DNA from: an uncultured Nioella sp.
GTDB taxonomy: Bacteria; Pseudomonadota; Alphaproteobacteria; Rhodobacterales; Rhodobacteraceae
Direction: 5' to 3'
Assembly: GCA_947498125.1 (NCBI GenBank)
Contig: CANMJH010000001.1
Location: forward strand, 1,735,679 to 1,799,678
Length of the DNA: 64,000 nt
Part shown: positions 34,903 through 44,258 of the stretch, one piece after another
Layout of the letters: each line of letters opens with the position of its first letter
Position numbering within the stretch: the first letter of the stretch is position 1
Translations under genes and position numbers: made by a program
Notes under the pieces: model-generated
Told to the model about the DNA's origin: nothing
What the model saw: only the letters and a program-made list of their open reading frames with translations
The model's database searches: none

Positions 34903-36285
34903 ATGACCGACTACGTTGTCAAAGATATTTCACTGGCTGGTTTTGGCCGCAAAGAACTGGATATCGCAGAAACTGAAATGCCGGGCTTGATGGCCCTGCG
35001 TGAGGAATTTGGCACATCTAAACCCCTGTCAGGCGCCCGTATCGTTGGCTCTTTGCATATGACGATCCAAACAGCGGTTTTGATCGAAACGCTCGTCGCG
35101 CTTGGGGCCGATGTCCGTTGGGCGTCCTGTAACATCTTCTCTACACAAGACCACGCTGCTGCTGCGATTGCTGCAGCTGGTGTCCCGGTTTTCGCCATAA
35201 AAGGGCAAACATTGGAAGAGCATTGGGATTACCTTGATAAATCCTTCATGTTCCCGGAAGGCGCAAACCTGATTTTGGATGATGGCGGTGACGCGACGCT
35301 GTATGTCCTTTTGGGCGCACGCATTGAAGCGGGCGAAGAGTTTGGCGTACCCGGCTCGGAAGAAGAAGAAGTCATCCAAGCCCAGATCAAGAAACGTATG
35401 GCAGCCAGCCCCGGTTGGTTCACCAAAACGCGTGAGGCGATCTTGGGCGTGTCCGAAGAAACCACGACCGGCGTTCACCGCCTTTATGACCTGCATAAGA
35501 ACGGCCAGTTGCCCTTCCCTGCGATCAACGTGAATGACAGCGTCACCAAGTCGAAATTCGACAATAAATACGGCTGTAAGGAATCGCTTGTTGACGGCAT
35601 TCGCCGTGCTACCGACACCATGATGGCCGGCAAAGTGGCCGTTGTTTGCGGCTATGGCGATGTCGGCAAAGGCTCTGCCGCGTCTCTGCGCGGCGCTGGT
35701 GCGCGTGTGAAAGTCACTGAAGTTGACCCGATTTGCGCATTGCAGGCCGCGATGGACGGCTTTGAAGTGACCACACTGGAAGATGAAGTTGCCACCGCTG
35801 ACCTTTTCATCACCACCACCGGCAACAAAGACGTCATCCGCATCGAGCATATGCGCGAGATGAAGGACATGGCGATCGTTGGCAATATCGGCCATTTCGA
35901 CAATGAAATTCAGGTCGCGAACCTCAAAAACCACAAATGGACCAACATCAAAGAGCAGGTGGACATGATCGAGATGCCTTCGGGCAACCGCATGATCCTG
36001 TTGTCTGAAGGTCGTCTTCTGAACCTCGGCAATGCGACCGGGCACCCGTCTTTCGTGATGTCCGCAAGCTTCACCAATCAGGTGCTGGCCCAGATCGAAC
36101 TTTGGACGAAAGGCGATGAATATCAGCCTGGCGTCTATATTCTTCCCAAGCATCTCGACGAAAAAGTCGCGCGTCTGCACCTGAAAAAGGTTGGTGCGAA
36201 ACTCACCGAGCTGAAAAAAGAGCAAGCGGATTACATCGGCGTGCCACAAGACGGGCCGTTCAAGCCTGAACATTACCGTTACTAA
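34903..36285 (+). CDS. ahcY: Adenosylhomocysteinase
   Basis: A 460-residue enzyme that splits S-adenosylhomocysteine into adenosine and homocysteine. The NAD-binding motif [10 protein letters not shown] lies near residue 250, with [15 protein letters not shown] and the C-terminal KPEHYRY typical of the family. An AGGAGG ribosome site precedes the ATG. The roughly 80-bp leader has no recognisable SAH or SAM riboswitch. In R. capsulatus ahcY lies near regA and is controlled by HvrB, matching this neighbourhood. Confidence 0.97.
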   Translation: MTDYVVKDISLAGFGRKELDIAETEMPGLMALREEFGTSKPLSGARIVGSLHMTIQTAVLIETLVALGADVRWASCNIFSTQDHAAAAIAAAGVPVFAIKGQTLEEHWDYLDKSFMFPEGANLILDDGGDATLYVLLGARIEAGEEFGVPGSEEEEVIQAQIKKRMAASPGWFTKTREAILGVSEETTTGVHRLYDLHKNGQLPFPAINVNDSVTKSKFDNKYGCKESLVDGIRRATDTMMAGKVAVVCGYGDVGKGSAASLRGAGARVKVTEVDPICALQAAMDGFEVTTLEDEVATADLFITTTGNKDVIRIEHMREMKDMAIVGNIGHFDNEIQVANLKNHKWTNIKEQVDMIEMPSGNRMILLSEGRLLNLGNATGHPSFVMSASFTNQVLAQIELWTKGDEYQPGVYILPKHLDEKVARLHLKKVGAKLTELKKEQADYIGVPQDGPFKPEHYRY

Positions 36286-36308
36286 GTTCTGTAATCCTTG
36301 AGCTTCCA

Positions 36309-36344
36309 AACACCGGCCTCATGCTTTTGGGCCGGTGTTTTTTT
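36309..36344 (+). terminator. Terminator of ahcY
   Basis: Arms AACACCGGCC / GGCCGGTGTT (10 bp, loop of 11) are followed by a T-run. Confidence 0.92.
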
Positions 36345-36381
36345 GGTTGTGCGTGGCAAGAACCGCAGGCAAAAAAAGGTT

Positions 36382-36615
36382 TTACCAGTTTCCTGATCGT
36401 TCAACGATGCGGTCTGACAATGTATCGCAATCCGTTACGTCGTCCTTCGTCAATCCAAGGTCACGCAACTGCTGTGGAGATAGCCGCCCCAAGTCAGTGC
36501 GAAGCGACCAATCAGCTAGATAGTTTGAGGGACCTGCAATGAGGCGCGACAGAATGCCTGGCGTCGCTGCTTCAATACAAGACAAAGGCGCGGTGTTCTT
36601 ATCAAAATAAATCAT
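36382..36615 (-). CDS. DUF1127 (YjiS-like) small protein
   Basis: A 77-residue protein with a C-terminal DUF1127 motif (GRLSPQQLRDLGLTKDDV). Such Arg-rich small proteins in Rhodobacterales and rhizobia are linked to RNA turnover and to phosphate or stress responses. An AGGAA ribosome site precedes the ATG. It runs towards the ahcY terminator. Confidence 0.82.
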   Translation of the reverse strand: MIYFDKNTAPLSCIEAATPGILSRLIAGPSNYLADWSLRTDLGRLSPQQLRDLGLTKDDVTDCDTLSDRIVERSGNW

Positions 36616-36781
36616 TTTGGAATTCCTGAGATGACGTTTGGAACTGAATTTCGGTGTCCCTTTCCTCTCATGCTCTGTGTTCGCCGCGATAGTTCAGAAG
36701 GTGAACTGCCCCCGGTACAGATTCAGAACTAGGGCGAAGGCGCGTGGGTCGCTTATGGTAACCACAAAGGAGGCGCTGCTC

Positions 36782-37516
36782 ATGAATGACAAACCCTATG
36801 GCATGATCTGCCCGATCACCCACGCCTGCGAAATTCTTGAGCCCCGCTGGACCATTCCGATCCTGACCGAGCTTTGGGCAGGATCAACACGTTTTAACGA
36901 CTTGCGTCGCGGCATTGGCAGCATTTCACCGGCGCTTTTGTCTAAGAGGTTAAAAGAACTTGAGGCGGCTGGTCTGGTCGAACGGATCGAAGATCCGGCA
37001 ACAGGTCACGTTGACTACTTCCGCACCCAAAAAGCGATTGACCTTGAACCCGCCCTTAATGAGTTGGCCCATTGGGCGCAGCGCCATATCAAAGCCGAGA
37101 CCGTCCTTTGTGACGGTGACCTTTCCTCGCTGATGTTTAAAATGCGCCGCTATATTCAAACTGATGCATTGCCAAATCGGCGAATTGTTATGCAATTTCG
37201 CTTTTCAGATCCGAACTTAGACTATGATACCTATTGGGCCCTCATCCGCCCTGGCCTGCCGGTCGAGATTTGTACATCCGTTCCCGGTTATGACGTCGAC
37301 CTCTTTATTGAAACGGACCGAAGAACGCTTTCACTGATCTTGCTTGCTCGAACAACAATTGCGCGCGAATTGGATACCGGGCGCCTATTCTTAAGCGGCG
37401 AAACAGTCTTGGCGCGAACGATGCAAAGCTGGCTTTCAACAACTGTCTACGGGCATGGCGAGGCTTTGCAGGAAGCAGAAGCTGCATTGTTTGATAGCGA
37501 GCCAGCCGAGATCTAG
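36782..37516 (+). CDS. HxlR-type winged-helix regulator with C-terminal extension
   Basis: A 244-residue protein. The N-terminal HxlR helix-turn-helix spans about residues 10-95 (CEILEPRWTIPILTELW, then LLSKRLKELEAAGLVER). The remaining 140 residues form an extra domain of unknown ligand, longer than the usual HxlR length of about 110-150. The ATG at 36782 follows an AGGAGG site by 9 bases; an in-frame ATG at 36755 is less likely. Confidence 0.87.
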   Translation: MNDKPYGMICPITHACEILEPRWTIPILTELWAGSTRFNDLRRGIGSISPALLSKRLKELEAAGLVERIEDPATGHVDYFRTQKAIDLEPALNELAHWAQRHIKAETVLCDGDLSSLMFKMRRYIQTDALPNRRIVMQFRFSDPNLDYDTYWALIRPGLPVEICTSVPGYDVDLFIETDRRTLSLILLARTTIARELDTGRLFLSGETVLARTMQSWLSTTVYGHGEALQEAEAALFDSEPAEI

Positions 37517-37604
37517 CGTTTCCAGAAATGCGAGCACAGCGGGAAACCGCCGTCCAAAGGCAATTAGCGTTGATTTCTGAAGAGGTGCATCGTCAGATGA
37601 ATTC

Positions 37605-38342
37605 ATGCCATCTCAGCGTGCCCGCCGAACACTGTTGCGTAACCTGTTTACCTTCGTCCTGAATGCAGGTGTGTTTTTCTGCATCGGCCTGGCTCTGCTC
37701 ATGGACCCAACATCCCCGCTTCCGCCTGAATGGCGCCCAACTGCGGCGTTGCGCGTTGATCAACCAATCACGCCACTTACTCAATTGCGGCTTCGAATGA
37801 CAATTGCAGATCCGGCAGCCTGTCGCGCAGCGTTGGCCGCGCATCAGCCAAACGTTCGGCAGCTGGACCCAGCTGAGATATCCGAGCAGTGCCACATCCG
37901 AAACCGAGTAGGTCTGCCAGATATCGGAGCGGCCTCGCTTGGCCTGAATGAAACCAGCTGCGCCACTGCCCTGCGCCTTGCGATGTGGGAGGCACATTCC
38001 TTGCAACCCCTTGCTGCCGAGATCTTGGGCAGCCAGATCACGGACATCCATCATGTCGGCAGTTACTCGTGTCGGCGGATACGGACCAGTCAAGGAAGCT
38101 CTGACAGGTGGAGCAGCCATTCAACTGCCGACGCCATTGACATTTCGGGATTTGAACTGGCCAGCGGCCTTCGATTAAATCTTATAGAAGATTGGGATGA
38201 CGACGGCCCTGAATCTGAATTTCTTCAGGCCGCGCATCAAGAAGCCTGCCGTTGGTTTCCCCTTACACTTGGGCCAAACTACAACGCCCTGCACGCGGAT
38301 CACTTTCATTTGCAGTCAACAGGTTGGGGCCTATGCCGTTGA
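37605..38342 (+). CDS. Extensin-like C-terminal domain protein (probable envelope peptidase)
   Basis: A 245-residue protein with an N-terminal membrane anchor (about 13-33) and an extensin-like domain (PF06904). Family motifs are SYSCRRIR, SSHSTADAIDISGF with putative metal-ligand His and Asp, and the C-terminal HADHFHLQ. The fold is related to D-Ala-D-Ala/LAS metallopeptidases, so a role in cell-wall processing is plausible. Several cysteines suggest periplasmic disulfides. Confidence 0.83.
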   Translation: MPSQRARRTLLRNLFTFVLNAGVFFCIGLALLMDPTSPLPPEWRPTAALRVDQPITPLTQLRLRMTIADPAACRAALAAHQPNVRQLDPAEISEQCHIRNRVGLPDIGAASLGLNETSCATALRLAMWEAHSLQPLAAEILGSQITDIHHVGSYSCRRIRTSQGSSDRWSSHSTADAIDISGFELASGLRLNLIEDWDDDGPESEFLQAAHQEACRWFPLTLGPNYNALHADHFHLQSTGWGLCR

Positions 38343-38549
38343 AGTAAATTATAATTTTTGACCAACCGCCAAGGCGATCCTATGGCGCCGTCCGGCAGAC
38401 ACTCACAGAAGCCATGCCCTTTTTGCCACCAATTCGCACCTTCTGCCAAAAAATATGACTTTTTGATTGTCACGGACAAGTGTCATAGGTTTGATACGCA
38501 CAGTGACAAAAATGTGGCGCGACGGGCGCCGGAACAAGGGAGAATTTTG

Positions 38550-38891
38550 ATGGGGAAACGTGACGATTTGATCGCCACTTATGCGGATGATCTGCGCAAT
38601 AAATGCGGTATGGAACCGGATATGGCACTGCTGACGAAAGTCACGATCGGCTGCGGACCGGCGATCTATGACGCCGATGCTTCGACCGTTGCAGGTAGTC
38701 AGGCGAGCGAGCTGGAAACCGTCAAAAAGAACTTCCTAATGAAAAAGCTGGGCCTTTCAGACGGCCCTGAACTGATGGAAGCCATCAATTCCGTCATCGA
38801 AGTATATGGCAAGTCCGAGCGCAACAAATATCGCGCGGTTGTCTATTACATGCTGGCCAAGCATTTTGGCAAAGAAGGCGTCTATAGCTAA
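38550..38891 (+). CDS. DUF2853 family protein
   Basis: A 113-residue soluble helical protein (MGKRDDLIATYADDL start; C-terminal RNKYRAVVYYMLAKHFGKEG). It matches the conserved DUF2853 pattern I know from Rhodobacterales; the function is unknown. The ATG at 38550 has an AAGGGAGA ribosome site; the open frame extends upstream without conserved content. A terminator follows. Confidence 0.82.
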   Translation: MGKRDDLIATYADDLRNKCGMEPDMALLTKVTIGCGPAIYDADASTVAGSQASELETVKKNFLMKKLGLSDGPELMEAINSVIEVYGKSERNKYRAVVYYMLAKHFGKEGVYS

Positions 38892-38916
38892 GCTTTAGAC
38901 CATTGAGATTTGAAAA

Positions 38917-38946
38917 GGGTCCGCCAATTGCGGGCCCTCTTTCGTT
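38917..38946 (+). terminator. Terminator after the DUF2853 gene
   Basis: GGGTCCGC / GCGGGCCC (8 bp with one G-T pair, loop CAATT) is followed by TCTTTCGTTTT. Confidence 0.82.
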
Positions 38947-38998
38947 TTCATTGCATCATATGTTTGACTAAAACTGCTCGGGCTTTTTGTTTGATCCG

Positions 38999-39126
38999 CG
39001 AAGCCCCTTTCGCCTAAGCTGTACCTGTCCGATCCAGTATGGCGGACCCTCATAGAACACGTGCGGAGCGAGCAAGATGCGCGTGGGTGTAAGGAGGGTT
39101 CCGGGGGGTCGGGGCCCTCCTTTTTG
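38999..39126 (+). ncRNA. Candidate small RNA ending in a terminator
   Basis: No coding frame is convincing between the previous terminator and the convergent aldo-keto reductase gene. A second terminator (AAGGAGGG ... CCCTCCTT, then a T-run at 39119-39128) nonetheless ends a rightward transcript here. A TTGACT element at about 38964 could be the -35 of its promoter, but the -10 is poor. The start coordinate is therefore only an estimate. Confidence 0.35.
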
Positions 39127-39137
39127 TTTTGGTCTGA

Positions 39138-40052
39138 TCAATCCGCGATGCTGGGATCGCCGGTTGCCCAAGCGACGCTCTCGCCGCGATCCATTTCTTG
39201 GATTTGCGCCATGTCGCCCGGATCAATTTTGAACGAAAAGAGATCGAGGTTCTGACGCATCCGGTCGGGATTTAGGCTTTTGGGCAGGACGGCATAGCCG
39301 TTCTGGACGCCCCATCGCAGCAAAAGCTGTGCCGCAGTAACCCCATATTTTTCGGCCATCGTCTCAAAAGTCGTACTATCGGCGCGCATCTCCTCTGTTT
39401 TGGCACTGTCCTGGCCCGGTGCACTGCGCCATGAGGCCAACGGCACGAGGCTACTATAGGCGACGGGGGCAATGCCCTGTTCGGACATGTAGCCAAGCAA
39501 TTCGGGCTTTTGCGACCACGGGTGCAACTCAATTTGATTGACCGCTGGCATCTCAAGGCGCGCGGATTTTATTTCGTCTAAATGGGCCTCAGTGTAATTG
39601 CTGACGCCAATCGCTCGCGCCAGCTCTCGGGATTTCAGGTCCAGCATGGCGCGCCATTGGTTCACCCGTTCAGGGCCACCATAGGGCGCATGGATCAGGT
39701 AAAGGTCAACATAATCCAAACCCAATTTTTGCAACGTTGTTTCGCATTCCGCGACCACTTGTTTTGCGGTCTTGGGCGCGTCCCCCCATGCCGGGTTTCC
39801 GGGCCATAATTTGCCTGTCACGAAAAGGTCAGTGCGTGAAAGATCATTCCGCGAAAGGCCGTCCCGAATGCCAGCGCCCACCGCTTCTTCATTATGGTAG
39901 CCCGACGCCGTGTCGATATGCCGGTACCCCGCATCAATTGCTGCACCGATCGCTTGTGGGGCATCCTCATTGGAAATCAGATAAGTGCCAAATCCAACTG
40001 CCGGTATCTGTATCTCTTGAGTCAGGGTAAAGTGCTGTGCCTTAGGTGTCAT
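39138..40052 (-). CDS. Aldo/keto reductase
   Basis: A 304-residue NADPH-dependent reductase. The catalytic tetrad is visible as Asp and Tyr (HIDTASGYHNEE), Lys (FVTGKLW) and His (YLIHAPYG). The cofactor motif LPKSLNPDRMRQNLD is present. It resembles 2,5-diketo-D-gluconate/methylglyoxal reductases of the DkgA type. A divergent AraC gene with a repeated operator suggests aldehyde-responsive control similar to YqhC-DkgA/YqhD. Confidence 0.92.
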   Translation of the reverse strand: MTPKAQHFTLTQEIQIPAVGFGTYLISNEDAPQAIGAAIDAGYRHIDTASGYHNEEAVGAGIRDGLSRNDLSRTDLFVTGKLWPGNPAWGDAPKTAKQVVAECETTLQKLGLDYVDLYLIHAPYGGPERVNQWRAMLDLKSRELARAIGVSNYTEAHLDEIKSARLEMPAVNQIELHPWSQKPELLGYMSEQGIAPVAYSSLVPLASWRSAPGQDSAKTEEMRADSTTFETMAEKYGVTAAQLLLRWGVQNGYAVLPKSLNPDRMRQNLDLFSFKIDPGDMAQIQEMDRGESVAWATGDPSIAD

Positions 40053-40117
40053 CGGTCATTTCCTCTTCATGTCTCTGACAATAGCTCTACCCTAAGGCCG
40101 CGCTGTTCAGCCCACCC

Positions 40118-40145
40118 GATCCTCCAAACTATTTGTCTGATCCTC
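40118..40145. promoter_or_regulatory. Direct repeat pair in the akr/araC intergenic region
   Basis: GATCCTC occurs at 40118-40124 and 40139-40145, a 21-bp period (two helical turns), with similar flanks (CAA and TAA). This is the layout expected of an AraC-family operator between the divergent aldo/keto reductase and regulator genes. Confidence 0.5.
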
Positions 40146-40213
40146 TAATTCGGTAGAAAAATGTATAAACCGTCACAGTCATCGTGTACGCCGGAAACAA
40201 AGGAGGTGCTTTA

Positions 40214-41083
40214 ATGGACTGGTCAGAGTTTCAACGAAAAATTCAGATAAATAATGATATTTCTGATGAATTGCCGAGTATCACAATTCTGGAACGCATG
40301 GAAGTCAGTGAATTTGAGGCTGTAATTTACAACCCTGTTATTTGCATTATCCTCCAAGGATCCAAGGAAACGTCAATTGGCGATCAACGGTTTCATCTGA
40401 CATCCGGGGATATGTTAGTGGTCAGCCATGACATGCCGGTTACCTCGAAAATCACAGAAGCAAGCGCAGAGCGCCCCTATCTAGCGCTGATCTTTTCGCT
40501 CGATCTATCAACAATTCGTAGCCTCTATGAACAGGTCGGCGAGGCCATAAACGAAACCTCTTCAGCGCAGGCGCTGAGTAAAAGCACGGCCACGCCTGAC
40601 CTGATGGACGCCCTGTCGAGGTATCTTGAGTGTCAGGGAAACGCACCGGACATTCACGTGCTTGGCCCGGGCATTCGGCGGGAAATCCATTACCGATTGC
40701 TGATGTCTCCTATCGGGGCCAGCCTTAGAAATTTGCTTTCCGTGGACAGCCATGCAAGCCGAATTTCCAAGGCGATTATTCGGATCAGATCCGGCTATCA
40801 GGACACGCTGGCCTCAACTGAATTAGCGCAAATTGCAGGGATGAGCCCATCGTCCTTTCACGCGCATTTCAAAAGCATCACAGGCACGACTCCACTGCGG
40901 TATCAAAAGGATCTGCGCATGATCAAAGCCCGGGAACTATTGGCTTTGGGTCAGCAATCTGTCACCGCTATTGGCTATGATGTGGGCTATGAAAGCGCGG
41001 CACAGTTCAGCCGCGAATATTCCCGCAAATTCGGCGTGCCTCCCAGCCATGATTTGCCAAAGGGCGCGCCGGCTATGGTGTGA
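40214..41083 (+). CDS. AraC-family regulator with AraC_N domain, YqhC-like
   Basis: A 289-residue protein with an N-terminal AraC_N effector domain (CIILQGSKETSIGDQRF, PYLALIFSLD) and two C-terminal helix-turn-helix motifs (about 190-285, ending QFSREYSRKFGVPPSHD). An AAAGGAGG site precedes the ATG at 40214, so the upstream in-frame start is rejected. E. coli YqhC of this family activates aldehyde reductases; the divergent reductase fits that model. Confidence 0.9.
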   Translation: MDWSEFQRKIQINNDISDELPSITILERMEVSEFEAVIYNPVICIILQGSKETSIGDQRFHLTSGDMLVVSHDMPVTSKITEASAERPYLALIFSLDLSTIRSLYEQVGEAINETSSAQALSKSTATPDLMDALSRYLECQGNAPDIHVLGPGIRREIHYRLLMSPIGASLRNLLSVDSHASRISKAIIRIRSGYQDTLASTELAQIAGMSPSSFHAHFKSITGTTPLRYQKDLRMIKARELLALGQQSVTAIGYDVGYESAAQFSREYSRKFGVPPSHDLPKGAPAMV

Positions 41084-41086
41084 TTT

Positions 41087-41470
41087 CTAGAACAGGCCTA
41101 GAACAATGCCGATGATCGTGCACCCAAGAACCGGGTATCCACCATCAATCCAAATCAGAGACTTACCGCGCAGCGAATAAAGCACGTTGTTGACGATCCA
41201 AGGCAGCGCCACAAACAGGCCAAGCCCTGCGCCGACCATCAGCCCGCCGCCAACGCCATCAGTGCCTGACATCACCATAATATGACGCGTCATGCCGGCG
41301 ACCAGCATCGCCATGATCAGGCTAACGACATATGGCACGGGATTGCCTCGATCGATTTGATCCTCGGTCAGGCCATTTGCCTCCATCCAGGGCTGCGCAA
41401 GCGCCATGTACCAAATCGCTCCAAAAATCCAAGCGGCGGCGCCCGCCACGATGACACTCAAAAATCCCAT
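41087..41470 (-). CDS. DUF1761 integral membrane protein
   Basis: A 127-residue protein with four hydrophobic segments. The N-terminal motif FGAIWYMALAQPWMEANG is typical of DUF1761. Function unknown. The stop codon lies 3 bp from the convergent araC stop. Confidence 0.85.
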   Translation of the reverse strand: MGFLSVIVAGAAAWIFGAIWYMALAQPWMEANGLTEDQIDRGNPVPYVVSLIMAMLVAGMTRHIMVMSGTDGVGGGLMVGAGLGLFVALPWIVNNVLYSLRGKSLIWIDGGYPVLGCTIIGIVLGLF

Positions 41471-41498
41471 AATTTTCTCCTGTTATCAGTCGGTTACT

Positions 41499-41918
41499 TT
41501 ATTCAGAATATCCGCCCATTTCGCAGATTATTTTCCATTCATCATCCGTCACCGGTTGCACGGACAGACGTGAATTCTTGACCAACACCATTTCTGACAA
41601 GCGCGGGTCCGATTTAATATCTCCGAGGGTCACTGGATTTGGGAAGCTGCCCACCGCACGAATATCGACGCATTCCCAACGCGGGTCGTCAGTGGTGCTG
41701 TCCGGGTGTATTTTGGCCGAAACCTCGATCACGCCGACCACCGCTTTTTCCTTCATGGAATGGTAGAAAAACCCAAGATCCCCAACCTTCATTTCGCGCA
41801 TGAAATTGCGCGCCTGATAGTTGCGAATACCATCCCATTCTTCTCCGGCCGCGCCTTTGGCAACCTGCTGATCCCAGGACCACGTATTAGGCTCGGATTT
41901 AAACAGCCAATAGGCCAT
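41499..41918 (-). CDS. EVE-domain protein
   Basis: A 139-residue protein that is almost entirely one EVE domain (YWLFKSEPNTWSWDQ, then WDGIRNYQARNFMREMKVGD). EVE domains have a PUA-like fold and bind modified bases in DNA or RNA. The ATG shares bases with the YciI stop (TAATG), so the longer frame is excluded. Confidence 0.93.
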   Translation of the reverse strand: MAYWLFKSEPNTWSWDQQVAKGAAGEEWDGIRNYQARNFMREMKVGDLGFFYHSMKEKAVVGVIEVSAKIHPDSTTDDPRWECVDIRAVGSFPNPVTLGDIKSDPRLSEMVLVKNSRLSVQPVTDDEWKIICEMGGYSE

Positions 41919-42187
41919 TAGCCGATCACCTTGTTCCACGCCTCGATGCGGACATCTGAAAAGAGGTCCGCCATGGCGTAAGGGTCGTTCGCGGCCCAGT
42001 CTTCTGCCGCGGCGCGGTCTGGCAGATCAACGACAACCAGTGATCCGCTCATGTTTCCTTCGGCGTCCAGGAAAGGGCCGGCATGCACCGCGTCGGTGGC
42101 TCTGAGGTAGGCAATATGGTTATCACGATTGGCTTTTCGTATTTCCAGTGCACCAGGTTTATCTGTGCAAATAAAGGTGTATAGCAT
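41918..42187 (-). CDS. YciI-family protein
   Basis: An 89-residue protein of the YciI/YCII dimeric alpha-beta barrel fold (ANRDNHIAYL, AGPFLDAEG, then AEDWAANDPYAMADLF with the conserved Asp/Pro). The biochemical role is not established for this group. It lies 4 bp downstream of gpsA and is coupled to the EVE gene, so tsaD-gpsA-yciI-EVE is one leftward operon. Confidence 0.9.
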   Translation of the reverse strand: MLYTFICTDKPGALEIRKANRDNHIAYLRATDAVHAGPFLDAEGNMSGSLVVVDLPDRAAAEDWAANDPYAMADLFSDVRIEAWNKVIG

Positions 42188-42191
42188 CGGT

Positions 42192-43130
42192 TTACTCCGG
42201 TTTCAGAGGACGTGTCATAAGATCAGCTACCGCATCATGGACCGTGATCTGGCCCTGACACAAGGCCGCAACGGCATCGGCGATAGGTGTGTCCAAATCG
42301 GCATGACTGGCCAATTCTTCTGCCGTGGCGGCGCCTTCGACGGTGGCGTCGACATCAAGCGGCATCGCCCCGGCAAGCGCCAACCCATGTCGGAAGTTTC
42401 GAGACTTGTCAGACGTACAGGTCAATACCAGATCGCCTAGGCCAGAAAGCCCACTAAGCGTTTCATCCCGCGCGTTTTTTTCCGACGCCACGCGCCGCAT
42501 CTCTGCAAATCCGCGCGCCATCAACGCTGCGCGCGCGCTTTCGCCCAAACCGGCCCCCATCACCACACCTGCTGCAATCGCCATGACATTCTTCAAAGCG
42601 CCGCCCAGTTCGGCCCCGACAAGATCCGTTGTGCGATATAGCCTTAGGGCCGGGGTCGAAAGACGTTCTTGCAACGCCTGACCTGCGGCTTCATCTGCCA
42701 CGGCAAGGGTCAATGCCGTTGGCAAGCCCGCAGCGATATCTGCGGCAAAGCTTGGCCCGGTCAATGCTCCAGATGGGCGGCCCGTCAGGTCTTCGATAAG
42801 TTTTGAGGGTGTTAAGCCAGTCGCCTTATGGATGCCTTTTGCGCAAGAAAGAATGCGTTTTGCGGTCAGGTCTGCGTTCACAAATTCATGCAGCTTCTGC
42901 GTTGGGATCGCGACCAGCATAAGGTCCGAGGTCAACGCCGATCGATCACCCGTAACTGTCAGATTTTCAGGCAGCTTATGGCCCGGCAACCGGCGCTGGT
43001 TTTCACGTGCAGCCTCGATCCCTTCGGCCCCGTCGCGCGCCCAAAGCGTCACTTTTGTGCCTCCGTGCGCAAATGCAATGGCCAATGCCGTTCCAAACGC
43101 CCCTGCCCCGGCAATGTCTACGCTTCTCAT
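42192..43130 (-). CDS. gpsA: Glycerol-3-phosphate dehydrogenase [NAD(P)+]
   Basis: A 312-residue enzyme that makes sn-glycerol-3-phosphate for phospholipid synthesis. The NAD-binding GAGAFG is at residues 8-13, followed by the substrate-site Lys regions CAKGIHK and [13 protein letters not shown]. The start at 43130 overlaps the tsaD stop by 4 bp, so the longer open frame is excluded. Confidence 0.95.
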   Translation of the reverse strand: MRSVDIAGAGAFGTALAIAFAHGGTKVTLWARDGAEGIEAARENQRRLPGHKLPENLTVTGDRSALTSDLMLVAIPTQKLHEFVNADLTAKRILSCAKGIHKATGLTPSKLIEDLTGRPSGALTGPSFAADIAAGLPTALTLAVADEAAGQALQERLSTPALRLYRTTDLVGAELGGALKNVMAIAAGVVMGAGLGESARAALMARGFAEMRRVASEKNARDETLSGLSGLGDLVLTCTSDKSRNFRHGLALAGAMPLDVDATVEGAATAEELASHADLDTPIADAVAALCQGQITVHDAVADLMTRPLKPE

Positions 43131-44209
43131 GCCTTGGCCCCCTTTTTCCCCGACCCAAGCATCGCCGGGCTGGTTTGATCCAATGGCCACCGCGGGCGCG
43201 CTTTTAGATCCATACCGTCCCGTTGTCCTGCGTGGAACCGTTCCAGACCCGCATAAGCGATCATCGCCGCGTTATCCGTACATAGGGCCAAAGGCGGCGC
43301 CATAAAGGGCAATCCGATCTCGGCGCAAACTGCCTCAAGCGCGGCGCGCAATGGTTTATTGGCCGCGACCCCACCGGCCACAGCTACTCCAGTCAGCCCC
43401 TCTTGGCCGTCCAAAGCTCGGCGGAGCTTGTGGGTGAAAACATCCCGAACCGCTTCTTGAAATCCAGCGCAAATATCGGCGCGATCTTGTTCGCTAAGCC
43501 CGCCTTTTTCTGCAACCAATGCATCGCGGCAGCGAAGGACCGCTGTTTTCAGACCCGAAAAAGACATATCTGCACCGGGCCGATCCAAAAGCGGGCGCGG
43601 AAGCTTGAACCGTGTCGCATCGCCTTTTGCGGCTTCGATCTCAACCTTTGGCCCGCCGGGCTGACCCAACCCCAAAAGCTTGGCAACTTTATCAAATGCT
43701 TCACCGGGCGCGTCGTCGATAGTGCCACCAAGGCGCGTAAACTTTTCCGAGCTATCAACCCGCAGGAATTGGCAATGCCCGCCAGAAACCAGCAACATCA
43801 AATAGGGATAGGCCATTCCATCGGTCAGGCGCGGGGTTAGCGCATGCCCGGCCAGATGATTGACGCCTATCAGCGGCAGATCCAGAGCAAACGCCAAGGC
43901 TTTGGCGCTCATCACGCCTGAAATAACGCCGCCGATCAGCCCCGGCCCTGCCGTTACCGCAATTGCGTCAAGACCCTCAAATCCGATCTCGGCCTTGGCC
44001 AAAGCCTCTTCGATCATCCCATCCAGCCGCTCGGCATGTGCGCGCGCGGCGATCTCGGGCACCACACCGCCGAAATCAGCGTGCAGCTCGGTCTGGCTGG
44101 TGACAACTGATGACAGGATATCGACCCCGCCTTCTGACTCGCGCAAGACGGCAGCCGCCGTATCATCGCAACTGCTTTCAATGCCCAATATAGTGACAGA
44201 GGGTGCCAT
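43127..44209 (-). CDS. tsaD: tRNA N6-adenosine threonylcarbamoyltransferase TsaD
   Basis: A 360-residue ASKHA-fold enzyme that transfers the threonylcarbamoyl group to A37 of tRNA. N-terminal [13 protein letters not shown] and the metal-binding HLAGH (H118, H122) are intact, followed by LLVSGGHCQ. It is first in the tsaD-gpsA-yciI-EVE operon and divergent from hemD. Confidence 0.96.
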   Translation of the reverse strand: MAPSVTILGIESSCDDTAAAVLRESEGGVDILSSVVTSQTELHADFGGVVPEIAARAHAERLDGMIEEALAKAEIGFEGLDAIAVTAGPGLIGGVISGVMSAKALAFALDLPLIGVNHLAGHALTPRLTDGMAYPYLMLLVSGGHCQFLRVDSSEKFTRLGGTIDDAPGEAFDKVAKLLGLGQPGGPKVEIEAAKGDATRFKLPRPLLDRPGADMSFSGLKTAVLRCRDALVAEKGGLSEQDRADICAGFQEAVRDVFTHKLRRALDGQEGLTGVAVAGGVAANKPLRAALEAVCAEIGLPFMAPPLALCTDNAAMIAYAGLERFHAGQRDGMDLKARPRWPLDQTSPAMLGSGKKGAKA

Positions 44210-44258
44210 GTCGGCCTTTCATTGCCTTGCCTTCAACGCCGAGGTAACACTCACCCTG

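Noticed and set aside
35029..36309. Open frame of 426 codons opposite ahcY
   Set aside because: Shadow of a strongly codon-biased housekeeping gene; no start signal or family motif.
43860..44258. N-terminal extension of hemD
   Set aside because: The extension is antisense to tsaD and has no HemD similarity.
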